A stretch of DNA of 64,000 bases. It comes from Synaphobranchus kaupii. Lineage: Eukaryota; Chordata; Actinopteri; Anguilliformes; Synaphobranchidae. The stretch covers positions 20,290,597 to 20,354,596 of the forward strand of contig CM056389.1 in the NCBI GenBank assembly GCA_029718625.1. The letters are read 5' to 3'. The notes beneath the pieces are model-generated. The model searched no databases, was not told the DNA's origin, and saw only the letters and a list, made by a program, of their open reading frames with translations. Both the position numbers and the translations under genes were made by a program. Below, one piece after another: positions 18,141 through 30,789 of this stretch (positions are counted from its first letter, which is position 1; each line of letters opens with the position of its first letter).

Positions 18141-18180
18141 CCCAGGCCCTTGATAAAGCTGATGAGGCTAGCTCTCTCTC
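17936..18180. repeat. CA/CG microsatellite flanked by a duplicated 45-bp segment
   Basis: CCTACCCAGGCCCTTGATAA with AGCTGATGAGGCTAGCTCTC occurs at about 17973 and again at 18138. Between them lies (CT)n, (CGCACG)n and a long (CA)n (18068-18135). Confidence 0.9.
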
Positions 18181-19638
18181 TCTCACAAAAAAAATTAAAT
18201 TATTTAAAAATCAGTTTCTCTCACCCTCACCTGAGCTGGATTGGAATAAACTCAATCCCCAGCGAAGGTCGTAAATCTCAGTTTACCTGCCTGGGACTCA
18301 CAACTACCCTCCTCCAAGATGGAGCCAGTAAACTGAGACCAGCGAACCACTTCAAACGATTATAGTATTAATCTACCACCTGCACATTGCCGGAGGGATC
18401 GTCTGATTGGCTGATGAAACAGGTGACCAGGTTTCCGAGGCATGACTCAGCATGAAAATTACGCTGGCATGAGATACCCATGAGTCTCGGTTCTGGTCAC
18501 GCGTACATTCGTCGCTACGCCCCGCGCGTCCAATCGGTGCTCATCATCGCCGTTGTCGCGACATCGCTCCTTCGGAATGAGCCAAGACAATTCCAGACAT
18601 TCCATCGCCTTCCGAAACGGCACGATGTACGAGAGATAGGAACGCCGGCTTCGTGCCGCGTTGAAACTTCCACGCTATGAAACTATGACTGATCATGTGG
18701 GGAAAAAAAGCCCCACTCAGCAATGCTGGAAGACTCTGCAGACTCTGCATCGCCATGACAACAATCCAACAAATCACAGCTCGCTCTAACAAACTCAGCT
18801 GGGGCTCGACTGACTCATTTGTGCTGGAATGACAGATGATTGGTTGTAAATAAACAGACCTGGCGAATCAGTACCCACATCCAGCATTGATGCAGCGTTG
18901 CCAATTTAGCAGCTTTTTTATTGACTTTTCAGATCACCTTAGTGACACTCGCTGTCCATAAAATGACAGCAACACAATGTCGCGACTTCTCATAACAGAC
19001 CTGAGGTGCGTTCAAATTCAGCGAACAAGGCGAACGTTTGCAAACTAATTCAAACTTTTTTCCGTTAGCTTTGTGTTCTCCGCAAACGTTTGCAAACATA
19101 AGCGAACGGTCTGAAAAGGTAGTTTGCGGCGAACAAAAATGGACGCTGGACTGAGGGAAATGTGTTCCCAGATGGAGATTTCAGTTGAAGATACCGGTAA
19201 TGCAAACAATTTGGAACGTTCTTAAAAAGCCGTTCAAATTTAACTGTTCAAAGAAAACATGTTTGCCACGCACGTTTGGCTCTGGTAACTGCATCTACAA
19301 AATGGATGGTTGCCACGATTGCTATTCTCCTGCAAATTACCATCCTGTAGTCTGTTCTATATTTTTATCTAGCGACTTCAATAAAGTGCACGTGAGAATC
19401 AACGGGACTGCCCCTCTTCCAAAAAGTCTAATCAGGGGGAATTGGGAATCATGGGCATACAGCCAGCCGCATTAAAATAATCTCGCAGATTATTTTATAA
19501 TCCCTCCAAAACAGTGGAGGCCCCTCTGAGCGAGGCTGTCCTTTTGATCAGCGCTAGGACTGCCTCCCTTGTAGGAATATTGGAACAATCTCTGAGGCGA
19601 AACCCGCCGTTCCCTCTCGCAACAAAGTGCAGGACTCG

Positions 19639-19868
19639 GTTTCCCATGGTACTGTTCTGTGTTTCGATCCGGGACTGTGTTTCCTATGGTGACTTTCTGT
19701 GTTTGATGTGGGACTGTATTTCCTATGGTGACTTTCTGTGTTTGACGCGGGACTGCATTTCCCATGGTGACTTTCTGTGTTTCATGTGGGACTGCATTTC
19801 CCATGGTGACTTTCTGTGTTTCATGTGGGACTGCATTTCCCATGGTGACTTTCTGTGTTTCCCATGGT
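19639..19868. repeat. 39-bp minisatellite
   Basis: The unit ATTTCCCATGGTGACTTTCT then GTGTTTCATGTGGGACTGC, about six copies. Left copies are more diverged. ORFs on both strands are open through it because 39 is divisible by three. Confidence 0.9.
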
Positions 19869-20212
19869 AACGGCAAGCTTCCGTTTACCTGGCTGTTTTC
19901 GTTTCATTGTCTTTTCGAGGCAGAGAGAGAGAGCAGGGAGGGCGGACGGCGTGAGCCTGTTGCTGGCCCTGGGTATGAGCAGGCTTGTGGAGTGAGAACG
20001 GCAGGGGTGGAGCAGGAAGTGTGCCTTTAGAAATGACAACATGACTTCACAATGTTGAGATGATGAGCATTCTCAGAAGGACAACACACACACTCACACA
20101 CACAAACAAGCACACACACACACACAGCAATTTACTCATTATGGTGCAAACCCACACACACCCACGCACACACAGCAATTTACTCATGAAAGCACAAACA
20201 AACAGACACACG

Positions 20213-20217
<5 letters not shown>

Positions 20218-20287
<70 letters not shown>
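20218..20287. repeat. CA microsatellite
   Basis: About 34 CA dinucleotides, preceded by short CA-rich blocks from 20088. Confidence 0.95.
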
Positions 20288-20290
<3 letters not shown>

Positions 20291-21811
20291 GCTCTGATGT
20301 AAAACCCCATTACTGTCAATCTTAGGAAAAAACAACTATTTTAGAGCAGAGAGCTCAAGCCCCCCCCCCGCCATTTCCTGTTGTACGGGACAATAATGAG
20401 CCTAGATGAGCTGAATGACCAGTTCTCATAATCAAGCCTTTCTCATGATCTTACGGGTCTTATCCACAGTGACCCAGGCAGCCTGCTCCAGGAGGAGATA
20501 TCTGCCCACTGTGGGTCCTGACAACCAAATCAGCACCAATCAAATCAGCCGATACATGTGTGCAGCACCAATCAAATGAGTCTATACAAACATCACAATG
20601 GAAAAAGGAAAATCTGTATGTCTTGCACAAGGTCTGCAGACCGACACATTGACCTGTAAAGGTACAATCACCTGCTACACAAGCCTCTCATCTCTTTTGT
20701 CTCCACTGTGATTTTTGAGCCCCATGTTGGGGTGTAGGTACAGTGAAGCGCTGTAGCTTTATTATTTTATCGTATCGGAAACTTTAAAAAAATTTTCCTT
20801 GCATACGAGTGGCTGGGCAGTGACTGTGGAAAAATAAATAACACAAATATTTACAGAAAAATACTAAATTCCATTCTTATTGATTCTGATGCCCTTTTAC
20901 ATTTTTCTTTTGATGTGACATGTATCCGATTTCACCTCAATTTAGCGACTGCGGTCTAAACACGAAAAATCACATATAGGTTTGATTTTTCCCAACCCGA
21001 TATGAATCGCATCTGGAGCTAGTCAGGGTCGGATTGTGCCGGTATCGGATCGGAATGCAAACGCTCCAGCGTGCGTCTTTCCTGTCGGCAACATTCCACT
21101 GACAAACAACATCCCATAATAAGCGTGCGGGAGAGTCGAGGCAACCCGCTGAGGAGACCGGTCGTCAGGTCAGATGGAAAACTGTGTGCAACTAGTAGAA
21201 ATGCAAACACGTGATCTCGCCCTAGACGCACAGAATCGGACGATAATTTGTGTGAACAGACAAACACGTGTATCGGACAATACAGAAGTCTGATGTGCTG
21301 GCTGTAGCAGGATACGAGTGAGAATAGGGCCTAAATTATGGGGGCGGGGGGGGTCATGAAAGACTCCATATCTGATACAGGTGTGTACCCCTCCCAATCG
21401 CACTCCCTCCACTGCGTCTACAGCCGGAGGGGCTGTAAATAGCTCTTTACATTATAAAGTCTGGGCAGGGGGGGTTACCATAGGAACAATAATGAGCAGT
21501 GTTGAGTGAAGCTTCCAGATGTTCAGCCCAAGGATAAAGGGCCAGTGTGGGGAACAGAGAACACCTCTATCGCAAACAGTCCAAATAAAGGCGGGAACGG
21601 GCGACGCCACGGAAACGAGTGACGCAATACCCCCTCACGGAAAAGGGAGAAAGAGGCCCGCGGAAAACCGTGGGTCCGGCGGGATACGAGTCCAGGGGAC
21701 AGGAAGGAAAGAGAGAGAAGAGGGAAAAGTACAGAGAATTCCAGGGAACGCCAAAACAGTCTACGGTACAGGAGGGGTGGGAGTGTCGTGTAGAGGTTAG
21801 AGAACTGAGCT

Positions 21812-21935
21812 TCTAAAGGTACTTAACACAAACTGTGTCAATAAACATCCAGCTGTATTTAAATGGATGTTATTGTAAAAAAAAACTCAGCAGGGTAAGT
21901 TGCACTGGATAAGAGCATCTGCACTGTAAAAAAAA
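21812..21935 (+). mobile_element. SINE 3' remnant
   Basis: This contains ATAAACATCCAGCTGTATTT and CACTGGATAAGAGCATCTGC, the usual tail words of tRNA-derived fish SINEs. A and B boxes are absent. Confidence 0.55.
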
Positions 21936-22678
21936 ATAGAAAACTGTCCGGTAAAATACTGGCAACTGGGTATAAATAACGCTAACAGCTAAGCATACGG
22001 TATCAGGCTGTATATCTATTATATTAGGGGTGTTTCACCATCAATAACACAATTATTTACATTTCTGCTGTTTACAATTTTGTACCTTCGCTATTTTACA
22101 GACTTTCACCTGAAAAGTCATTTCAATCTTTTAAAAGGACATTCTCAATCGTTCACAGTGAACGCCTAAAGGTGGATTGCTAAACAGGGGGGCGGAAGGG
22201 TCAGCATGTCATTCTGCCGCATTGAAAACAGCAAACAAAGCAAAAAACCTGGATAAGGACAGAACCCTCATTGCAACGCAGGCTCGGTGCTTTAGTTCAT
22301 ACATGGTCCCAGGCCAAGGCCCAGTCCTCATTTTAGACAGTGTTATCTCCTGCAGAGCCCCCCCCTATGGTTCCCGTGTTCTGGACAACCTCTGTGGACC
22401 GAGGCAGAGTGCTCTGATGAGGGGAGGGGTGGGTTCCCAAAATGGTAGGTGCTACAGAACCCTGTCCTTTGCCGGGCAGGTGTGAAGGGAACATGCGATT
22501 GGTGCAGAGAGGGGGAAACACACACAGGGGTGAAGTGAGCCTGTGCTGCATTGCTTTTATGGCGGTGTGTGTGTATGTATCGTGTGAACAGATACAGCGA
22601 CCGCCATGCGTGAGGCAGATCCAGAGCACCACAGCCTCCTCTCTCCCTCTCCTTCTCTCTCTCCCTCCACTGATGCAT

Positions 22679-22679
<1 letters not shown>

Positions 22680-22719
<40 letters not shown>

Positions 22720-22735
22720 CTCTCTCTCTCCTCTC
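22680..22735. repeat. CT microsatellite
   Basis: (CT)n with minor interruptions next to a CpG-rich patch. Confidence 0.9.
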
Positions 22736-22779
22736 CCCTTTCCTCCCCTGCATCGCAGCAGATAAAAGTCTTTGTCTGG

Positions 22780-22990
22780 GAAAACAACACCGTCTTCTCG
22801 CCGCCGGCCCGTTCTGATTGGCTGCGAGGGGCCCGGCGGGCTGCGATTTGCCGAGAGGGGCCAGCCCTTGCGGTGGAGGGGGGGGGGGGGGGAGTGAGGC
22901 TGAAAACAGGAGCATAGCGATGCTGACGCCGCGTTGCGTCCGTCCTGAAGAGGAGAGGCTCTGCCGCAGAGTCCGCGGAATAAACGCCTG
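22780..22990. promoter_or_regulatory. CpG-rich patch with CCAAT-type motif in fry intron 1
   Basis: Dense CpG (CGCCGCCGGCCCG, GCGAGGGGCCCGGCGGG, GACGCCGCGTTGCGTCCG) with CTGATTGGCTG, a reverse CCAAT box. It could be an internal promoter for a shorter fry transcript or for an antisense RNA. No coding exon with a start is evident beside it, so the regulatory role is inference. Confidence 0.3.
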
Positions 22991-23039
22991 ACTGACCCCC
23001 CCGGCTAATAAACACCGCCTTTAACGAGGCGTGGACCTC

Positions 23040-23160
23040 TAACACCCCGCCCCCCCTTAACGAATAAACACCGCCTTTAACACCCCGCCCCCCCTTAACG
23101 AATAAACACTGCCTTTAACACCCCGCCCCCCCTTAACGAATAAACACTGCCTTTAACAAA
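23040..23160. repeat. Short tandem repeat, about 38-bp unit
   Basis: Three copies of CCCCGCCCCCCCTTAACGAA then TAAACACTGCCTTTAACA. Confidence 0.85.
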
Positions 23161-23272
23161 CCCCCCAGCCCACCTAGAGACAGACCAAACACCAGATTAA
23201 AAAGGGATGTTTCTGCGTGGTGGGGAAAATGACGACAGTGCTTTGAGTTTCTCATGACAGAGCAGCAGCCTG

Positions 23273-24120
23273 CTACACAGATAACTGGTCCCCTACACAG
23301 CCCCCTACCTGGATAACTGGTCCCCTACACAGCCCCCTACCTGGATAACTGGTCCCCTACACAGCCCCCTACCTGGATAACTGGTCCCCTACACAGCCCC
23401 CTACCTGGATAACTGGTCCCCTACACAGCCCCCTACCTGGATAACTGGTCCCCTACACAGCCCCCTACCCGGCTAACCGGTCCCCTACACAGCCCCCTAC
23501 CCGGCTAACTGGTCCCCTACACAGCCCCCTACCTGGATAACTGGTCCCCTACACAGCCCCCTACCCGGCTAACTGGTCCCCTACACAGCCCCCTACCCGG
23601 CTAACTGGTCCCCTAAACAGCCCCCTACCCGGCTAACTGGTCCCCTACACAGCCCCCTACCTGGATAACTGGTCCCCTACACAGCCCCCTACCCGGCTAA
23701 CTGGTCCCCTAAACAGCCCACTACCCGAATAACTGGTCCCCTACACAGCCCCCTACCCGGCTAACTGGTCCCCTACACAGCCCCCTATGCAGATAACTGG
23801 TCCCCTAAACAGCCCCCTACCTGGCTAACGGGTCCCCTACACAGCCCCCTACCTGGATAACTGGTCCCCTAAACAGCCCCCTACCCGAATAACTGGTCCC
23901 CTACACAGCCCCCTACCTGGATAACTGGTCCCCTAAACAGCCCACTACCCGAATAACTGGTCCCCTACACAGCCCCCTACCCAGATAACTGGTCCCCTAC
24001 ACAGCCACCTACCTGGCTAACTGGTCCCCTAAATAGCCCACTACCCAGATAACTAGTCCCCTACACTGCCCCCTTCACAGAAAATTGGTCCCCTACACAG
24101 CCCCCTACGCAGATAACTGG
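23273..24120. repeat. 32-bp minisatellite, about 26 copies
   Basis: The unit is CTGGATAACTGGTCCCCTAC then ACAGCCCCCTAC. Left copies are uniform; in the middle, copies with CCGGCTAAC and CCGAATAAC alternate with CTGGATAAC; the last copies are degenerate. Confidence 0.95.
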
Positions 24121-24509
24121 AGAGAACGAGCGAGCAAGCTGGAACGCCACAAACTAGCTGTGTTTTTAGCCTACTGTTTTTGAGTTTTTAACAGTTTTAG
24201 TAATTGAGAGCAACAGAGTAAACCAATTTTGCCGAAAGCAAGCAAAACGGAGGTCCTCTATGCCACCTCTAACTGCAGCGCGTTTCAGCAACACCAGCAA
24301 TGCCCATCGCAGCCCTCGTCCACTCCCTGAAGCCATGCTGGTTGCCACGGTGCTCTGCGTGCTGCGCACCAGCGCCCTTCAGTAAAGTGAGGCCTGGCCC
24401 GACGACCCTAAATATGAACAGGGCACGTGCCACAAAAACACAGACCAGGTGCCTGTTAGGAAACCAGAGCGTAACAGCGATGAATATAAAGATCACTGCA
24501 ACAGCAATG

Positions 24510-24510
<1 letters not shown>

Positions 24511-24546
<36 letters not shown>
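24511..24546. repeat. CT microsatellite
   Basis: (CT)n, followed at 24585 by a G-run of about 16. Confidence 0.9.
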
Positions 24547-24550
<4 letters not shown>

Positions 24551-24746
24551 GTCATTATGTAACAGCACCATTCTGGTGGTTGGAGGGGGGGGGGGGGGGG
24601 GAATTTGATGGTCCCAGAGGAGGACAGTGGACAGCAGTTGCCCCCCCCCAAAAGAGAACACTTCACCTCCGACCCGATACCCACCAGTCTGACGGGGGGC
24701 AGCGAGAATCACGAGTAACAGGGTAAACAGCATGACCTTAAACAGG

Positions 24747-24749
<3 letters not shown>

Positions 24750-24791
<42 letters not shown>

Positions 24792-24805
24792 CGAGAGAGC
24801 GAGCA
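24750..24805. repeat. GA microsatellite
   Basis: (GA)n changing to GAGAGAGC units. Confidence 0.9.
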
Positions 24806-25042
24806 ATAACCCTGTGTTTTTTTAATCAGGCTGAACCCTTGCTAACCCCATTAACCCGGCTGCTTTACTGAACAAGCGCTATTTACAATCTGCGCCATCG
24901 GGATGAGATGGAGGCAGCTGAGAGAGAGGGAAAGAGAGAGGGAATGAACCAGAGAATGAAGGGAGGAAACTGAACTGCCGCGTCCAGTGACTGAGCATAG
25001 CACAACAACTGCTGCACGACCACAGACTGTGTTTATGAACTG

Positions 25043-25240
25043 CATAACAACCGCTCCGTAATCACAGACAACCGAATATCAGCCGCATAAGAGCCGCTCC
25101 GTGATCACAGACAACCGAATATCAGCCGCATAAGAGCCGCTCCGTAATCACAGACAACCGAATATCAGCCGCATAAGAGCCGCTCCGTGATCACAGACAA
25201 CCGAATATCAGCCGCATAACAACCGCTCCATGATCACAGA
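25043..25240. repeat. 43-bp minisatellite just downstream of fry exon 1
   Basis: The unit is CATAAGAGCCGCTCCGTGAT then CACAGACAACCGAATATCAG and CCG, about 4.5 copies. It lies 135 bp inside intron 1. Confidence 0.9.
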
Positions 25241-25259
25241 CACAGTCCACAGGATAACA

Positions 25260-25620
25260 GGCAGTGTTTTCTCCCCTCCAGACCGAGGCTGGAGCCGCTC
25301 GCCGCTCGCCAAACGACGCTCGAAGAGCTCAGACAGACGAGGCAGATCCGGCCCGAGCGCCGTAGCCTACTCACCGCCGCTCCAGGACTTGAGCAGAGAC
25401 TTGATGCTGATCTCGAAGAAGCCCGAATCCTGCTGGCTGGCCATGGCTGCAGCATGGAGGGCGAGAGGGGGAGAGAGAACGAGACAGAGGAGAGACCGGG
25501 GCAGGGCGAGGCGGAGCGGGGAGGGCTAACAGGACCGGACCGAACCTGACCAGCTGTCACCTACTGGGGTTGCGGACGAGGCTGAGCGGAACAGAAATAG
25601 CCTCCTTCCTTCCTTCTTTC
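25260..25620 (-). promoter_or_regulatory. fry: CpG-rich region over fry exon 1 and its 5' UTR
   Basis: CpGs are frequent through exon 1 and into the leader on both sides (for example GCTCGCCGCTCGCC, CCGGCCCGAGCGCCG). On the transcribed strand the upstream side carries a GGAAG-type repeat (25600-25624) and GA tracts up to 25860. No TATA box is obvious. This is the probable main fry promoter; the transcription start is not determinable here. Confidence 0.5.
25375..25444 (-). CDS. fry: fry coding exon 1 (start codon)
   Basis: ATG lies at 25444-25442 in a good context (a purine-poor but GCC-containing leader, G after the ATG). It encodes MASQQDSGFFEISIK followed by SLLKSWSG, then one base of a split codon. 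The donor is GTGAGT at 25374 downward. Human FRY begins almost identically, which fixes the start. Joined to exon 2 the split codon becomes Ala and the reading runs on as SPVGNGY, as in other vertebrates. The 5' UTR continues to higher coordinates; its extent cannot be read from sequence. Confidence 0.95.
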
Positions 25621-25674
25621 CTTCCGATGTGAGATGCTGCTGTCTGCTCTACTCCTCCTCCTGACAGTGTTTTC

Positions 25675-25860
25675 TCTCTCCCTCTCTCTCTCTCTCTCCC
25701 CCTCCCTCACACACACTTGCTCTTTCGCTCTCTCTCTCCTTCAAACTCTCTCTCTCCTAGCATGCAGTGATGCTCACTCTCTCTCTCACGCTCTCTCTCT
25801 CCCTCACCCAGCATGCAATGACGCTGTCTCTCTCTCTCTCTCGCTCTCTCTCTCTCTCTT
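25675..25860. repeat. CT-rich tracts with repeated CAGCATGCAATGACGCT-like block
   Basis: (CT)n blocks alternate with three copies of an AGCATGCnnTGATGCTC motif (about 25759, 25810, 25861). Confidence 0.8.
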
Positions 25861-25987
25861 AGCATGCGGTGATGCTCGCTCGCTCGAAATGACTAGGCAG
25901 GCTGGGAGTCCAGGAACCAATCCTCTTAGCGGAGAGAGCAGTGGATGAGAACTGCTGTGTGTCTGTGTGTGGGGCTGGGGAACGCTG

Positions 25988-25992
<5 letters not shown>

Positions 25993-26043
<51 letters not shown>

Positions 26044-26160
26044 GTGCGTGTGCATGTGTATGTATGTGTGTGTGTGTGCGTGTGTATATGCGCACATGTA
26101 TGTGTGTGTATGTGTCTGTGTATTTGTGTGTGGGGGTTGCGAAGGTGTGTGTGTGTGTGT
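25993..26160. repeat. GT microsatellite
   Basis: (GT)n at 25993-26038 followed by imperfect GT/ATGT blocks. Confidence 0.95.
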
Positions 26161-27570
26161 TGCAGCATAATTCTTCCTTGGCAGAAAAGGGTGGGAAGAA
26201 TGAGGATGACTTAAAGAGGAAGATGAGGAAGAGGAGAAGGAGGTGTTTTGGGAGAGCCTTCCCTCACAGATAGATGTGCCAGCACTGTACCCTGCTGAGA
26301 GCAAGCTGACACATCTGCTCATTACGCTCCTTCACAACCCCAGTGTTTCACTGTGCTGTTACCTACACACACAGCAAAAACATTAACACCATGGTCTCAT
26401 ATAAACGCCCCAGGGTGTTAAATGTACACCAGCAGTGTTAGATTTACACCAGACTTTTTGCTGCGCACGGACACACTGGCCCTCTGAACTTTGTGTGAAA
26501 CTGTCTGAGAACACGCATGCCATTGTATGCATCGCGTGTATGTGTGTGATGTTTGTGTATTTGTGTGCATGTGTGTGTATACACATGCATGTGGTGCTTG
26601 TATCTGTGTGAATACTGTTTGTGGTTCCTGCAGCATTCTGTTGCTAAGGGCAACACACTGATTTAAACAGCACTGCAGCACGCTGCAACCTAACCGAGCC
26701 CAGTCCAGCCAACTGCCTTCACCGCTTCTGCACTATGAATGCAGTTATGAATATGAACCATCACTTCTCAGAGAGAGACCACCCAGCAAGTGTATAACCA
26801 TTGTACAGATATACCGTACAATTTGTTATGTTTAACTTAGAAATATTATATTGTAATTACAGTATTAAACAGTTAAACGTTCCCCTCGTTGCTCCTGCTC
26901 TGCCTGCGTCTACCCCTCACACGCACAGAGGTGCCTGCAGCACGTGCTGGTGGACAACACCGCGTTAACAACCACAGCGCATAGAAACGCTCCGTCGCCG
27001 GCCCGCTCGCTGCTTCTCGCGCTCAAGGTCAGTCCTGTGGCGCTAACCGAGGCCGCGTCAGTGGAGCGCTCGCGCACGGCGTCACGACAACGCTATTCAC
27101 GTCAGCGCTATTTCACCGAGAGTTGGGTCGGATAATTGTCGTATAAATAATTGAAAAAACTGAGAAGTTTCGTTCAGATTCCATCCGATTGAAAACATTT
27201 CCAAGAAATTAGCCGGGTAACTCCTATATCCCGTTTTATGAAATACCTACCCAGGCCTGCTCCCTTAACAAGCATTACGCTGCTTCAGCATCCTTGTCGG
27301 CTTGTCTGTCAAGTTCAAGAGCGAGTTCACACCCCTTGTCGAGGGGTGATTACTAATCGCCGCGCGGTACAATAGCTCTAGACTCGCTGAGACAAGGTGT
27401 TTTTTTTTGTCGCTGTGTTCATCCGCTTTAACTGATGGGCTTTCGCAGAGCTCGGGGCTATTCTCTGTAACGTAATCAGCCGCCTCACCTGCATGTACAC
27501 TGTCCATTAGGAACCTGAAACAATCGTTAGCTTTCCGGGAAGGTGTTAATCGCCATTTAAAAAACACCCG

Positions 27571-28074
27571 GGCCTTGTCCGAATCAGCGCACTATTGAGT
27601 ATGCCAGTTGAGCATACTTTTAAAAAAAAGCTGTTAAGTACGCGACAATTCAGAAAATTGAGTACTTTTAATATCCCCGGATGATATAATTATTTGCGGG
27701 ATGCTGATAGTAGTATGGAAGATATTTTTTGCATACTGCATGTCACTAAGCAGTATGTAGCAAGCAGTATACAGTATGCTAGTGCGCAGTAAACGGGCTC
27801 CGATTTGACTATTGAGTATGCCTATAAGATCTCTTGGTCGCATAAACATGACGCGCAGCTTCGTTTTAGAAATGAGGCGCAGCTTCGCGGACATTTTCTT
27901 TCAATAACAACAGACCACAGTGCGGTTGGGAAATAGTACGGAGGATTTTTTTTTTTTGCACACTGCACGTTGCGTAATAAATGGTACACAGTAAAGAGTA
28001 CGCAGCTGCTAGTACACAGTACACAGGAGACAGGACGCAGTAGATAGGGCTCTGATTCAGACACAGCCCAGGCC
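27571..28074. mobile_element. DNA transposon derivative with GGCC..GTCC ends
   Basis: The left end is GGCCTTGTCCGAATCAG and the right end read backward GGCCTGGGCTGTGTCTGAAT. The body has many AGTATG/CATACT words typical of short fish DNA elements. Related pieces are at 30098-30756, 57964-58131 and 58147-58640. Confidence 0.6.
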
Positions 28075-28859
28075 AATTTGCAAAAGCTTCAGATGGCCAA
28101 CCAATCAGGCACTTTCCCATGGGGCTTCATTACCTCTTAGACCCACCCACCGTTGACAAATTTTAAATGGTGTCTTTTCTTCACCTAATGAAAATTGTCT
28201 TAGAGGGTTTTTTGGCTCAGGACAGTTTTCGGAGTGTTCCATAGCAGAAATGTGTAGGCTACTGTGTCCTTTTACATTGCATGTTGATGATAATTTTTAT
28301 ACAGTAAGACTGGAAACAGAAGTAGCATTTCCTTTATCATGGATAACAGCGCTGTTTCGGGCGCTGTTCCAAAACATCGCTTAAATGCTTCATCTGGTTC
28401 AGATCCACCACAGAACCAACAGAACCCTTCACTGTATGCATGTTTAATGGATGAAACAGATTCACGTTGCATTCTAAGACAGCGCCATCATCTCTTTGAC
28501 CCAATAGTCCAGGAGGAGTGACCAGACGGGAGACAAGTTGGGTCTGGTGGCCAGGCCTTACTTATAAAACTGCACGACACTTTTTAGTTGAGATGAAGCT
28601 AAAAGATTCCAAGTGCAGTCTGTCTTCATCAGCGAAATGGTGTTATGTGCTGAAAGCAGACTTATGCACCACTAATGCTAACAAGTCACCAGAGGTGTAA
28701 TTAGAGAGTAGATACCAATCAGCTCTCTATCTATACAGGCTGCCAATTAAAAAGCATTTAATCACCAAAAGTAATGTCAATTTTAAGTAGAATGTTAACA
28801 GGACGGTGTAGGTGTGGGTTTACAGAAAAATGCCATGGTTCACTGGCACTTACAAACCT

Positions 28860-28912
28860 ACAAACTGTTACTGCACACACGTACACACACGTACACACAC
28901 GTACACACGTGA
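28860..28912. repeat. CGTACACACA short repeat
   Basis: Three to four copies of ACACACGTAC within a CA-rich stretch. Confidence 0.7.
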
Positions 28913-28969
28913 CCCGGAGGTTCCACAGGTTCCTGTGGCCCGCTACAACGATCCTCAGGTTACATTTCC

Positions 28970-29106
28970 CACTGAACAGTAAAGACCATTATGCATTATG
29001 GACTACACACCATCCTGACAACACAATGTAGAACAACACCACTGAACAGTAAAGACCATTATGCATTATGGGTACACACCATCCTGACAACACAAAGCAG
29101 AACAAC
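28970..29106. repeat. 64-bp tandem duplication
   Basis: CACTGAACAGTAAAGACCAT with TATGCATTATGG and CACCATCCTGACAACACAA occurs twice in tandem. Confidence 0.85.
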
Positions 29107-29582
29107 AGCACTACAGGAAAGGACTTGTGTACAATCACACACAGTATTGCACAGAGCAGTTGTGAAACCCAACGTGCGGTAACACAAAGCAAAAAGAGAC
29201 AGACAAAGTAACACACAAATCAAACAAGACAACAGAAATACACACAATGTATAAAACATGGCAAAATGTCACATACACAGACGCACACACACATGCACGC
29301 ACATACACGGACACACACACAGACACACTTTTCCACAGTGCTGCTTCCTGTTTATCACGCAGTCTATTGGCTGGATCGTCACTGTGAAAGAGAAGGAGGT
29401 ATTCACAGCTAAGGTTAATGGGCTTAAGTACAAGTAGGTTAAGTATATAAATAAAGATCAGTCTGAAACACGAAAAAACCACCTTGGTCAATGTCAATCT
29501 ACAACTGAATATTCTCTCTACCTCCCTCTCTCTCTCTACCCCTCTCAAACACACTCTCTCTCACTCTACCTCTCTCTGCCAT

Positions 29583-29619
<37 letters not shown>

Positions 29620-30097
29620 GATACAAGCCAGCCACAGATTCCCGTTCTAAACAGGGACACCAGACAGGCAGCGTTACAGGAGGTGTGTGGACTCTGAGTG
29701 AGATTCCCACTTCCAATCTTTTCCGTCTGCTCTCTGAAAGGACTTAGAAAACAAACGGTGAGGGCAAAGGTGTTGATTTTATGGGGAGCGCTCATTTCTA
29801 TGCAATGCAGATCAAAGAGCTGATGCGCTCCTGTGTTTGAAAACGAAACTCAGCCAGTATACCTCAGGTCTGTGTGTTTTTTTTGCGGTGATGAAGTTGG
29901 TTAGGGCAGTTTAGCTTGTTTGGCGAATAACACGCAGGTGTTGTGTCAACATGGCGGGCGATGCCAAGTGTGCAGCTCGGCTGCATGACCGTGTTCACAC
30001 TTTTGAATGACCACAAGGAACATGGGCCTCACTGGGGTGTGTAAAAAGAGGGGTAAGGGCCACACTTTAGAATAATCCAGTCCTCATAAGACTCTTA

Positions 30098-30756
30098 CTC
30101 TCAGAGCCCTATCTACTGCCTCCTGTGTACTAAAATACTTTATACAACAATGAGATTCGAGCGAGTAACGTGATTGGCCGAGACGCGTTCCACCAGTGCT
30201 GGTATTTAGCATAACCTCACTACCATTGCGTAGACGCGTTCTATAGAACTTTGCCTAGGAAGCATAAACAACAACAATAGCAACGGCAACAGGGTGCTAG
30301 CAATTTGGCGAATCCGAAATAAAGAATGAGTTCATCAAAAGTTATTGTTTCAATATTTTTTCATTACTGACTAAACGTTTATTTTAACATTGTTGTATAA
30401 AAGCAATAGATCACTCCAGGATTCGTGCGTTATTGGATATAATCACTGCAGAGAGTACTCCGCAACTCACCCTTTGGTCTCGTTGCTGCAACGTCACCGC
30501 AGTCATTATATTTCCAGTAACGCACTCCCTCTTGTGATCTATTGCTTAAGTATACTGCTTACTGCATACTGGTTAGTGACGTGTACAATGCACAAAATAT
30601 CCTCCATACTATTACCTGGAAATAAGTATATCATCTGGGGATTTTAAGTACACTACATTAAAGAACATTCTGCCTACTTAACAACTTTGTTATCCAGTGT
30701 ACTTGACAAGCATCCTCAATAGTATAGAAGGGTGTTGATTTGGACACAGCCCTGGC
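30098..30756. mobile_element. Composite: GTGTCC-type element interrupted by another repeat
   Basis: The left piece is AGAGCCCTATCTACTGCCTC up to about 30143 and the right piece about 30547-30756, ending TTTGGACACAGCC. Between them is a repeat found again at 42495-42845, whose last part (30402-30547) is a palindrome with GCAATAGATCAC ends. Confidence 0.55.
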
Positions 30757-30789
30757 CACTACAACCATGTGACACACAGAAAGGTTCAG

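Noticed and set aside
22343..23045. Minus-strand ORFs of 160-190 codons
   Set aside because: Composed of Arg-Glu repeats from the CT microsatellite and G-run; no similarity that I recognise and no splice signals in register.
25804..26322. 172-codon His-Thr-rich minus ORF upstream of fry exon 1
   Set aside because: Translation of the GT/CA microsatellite at 25993-26160.
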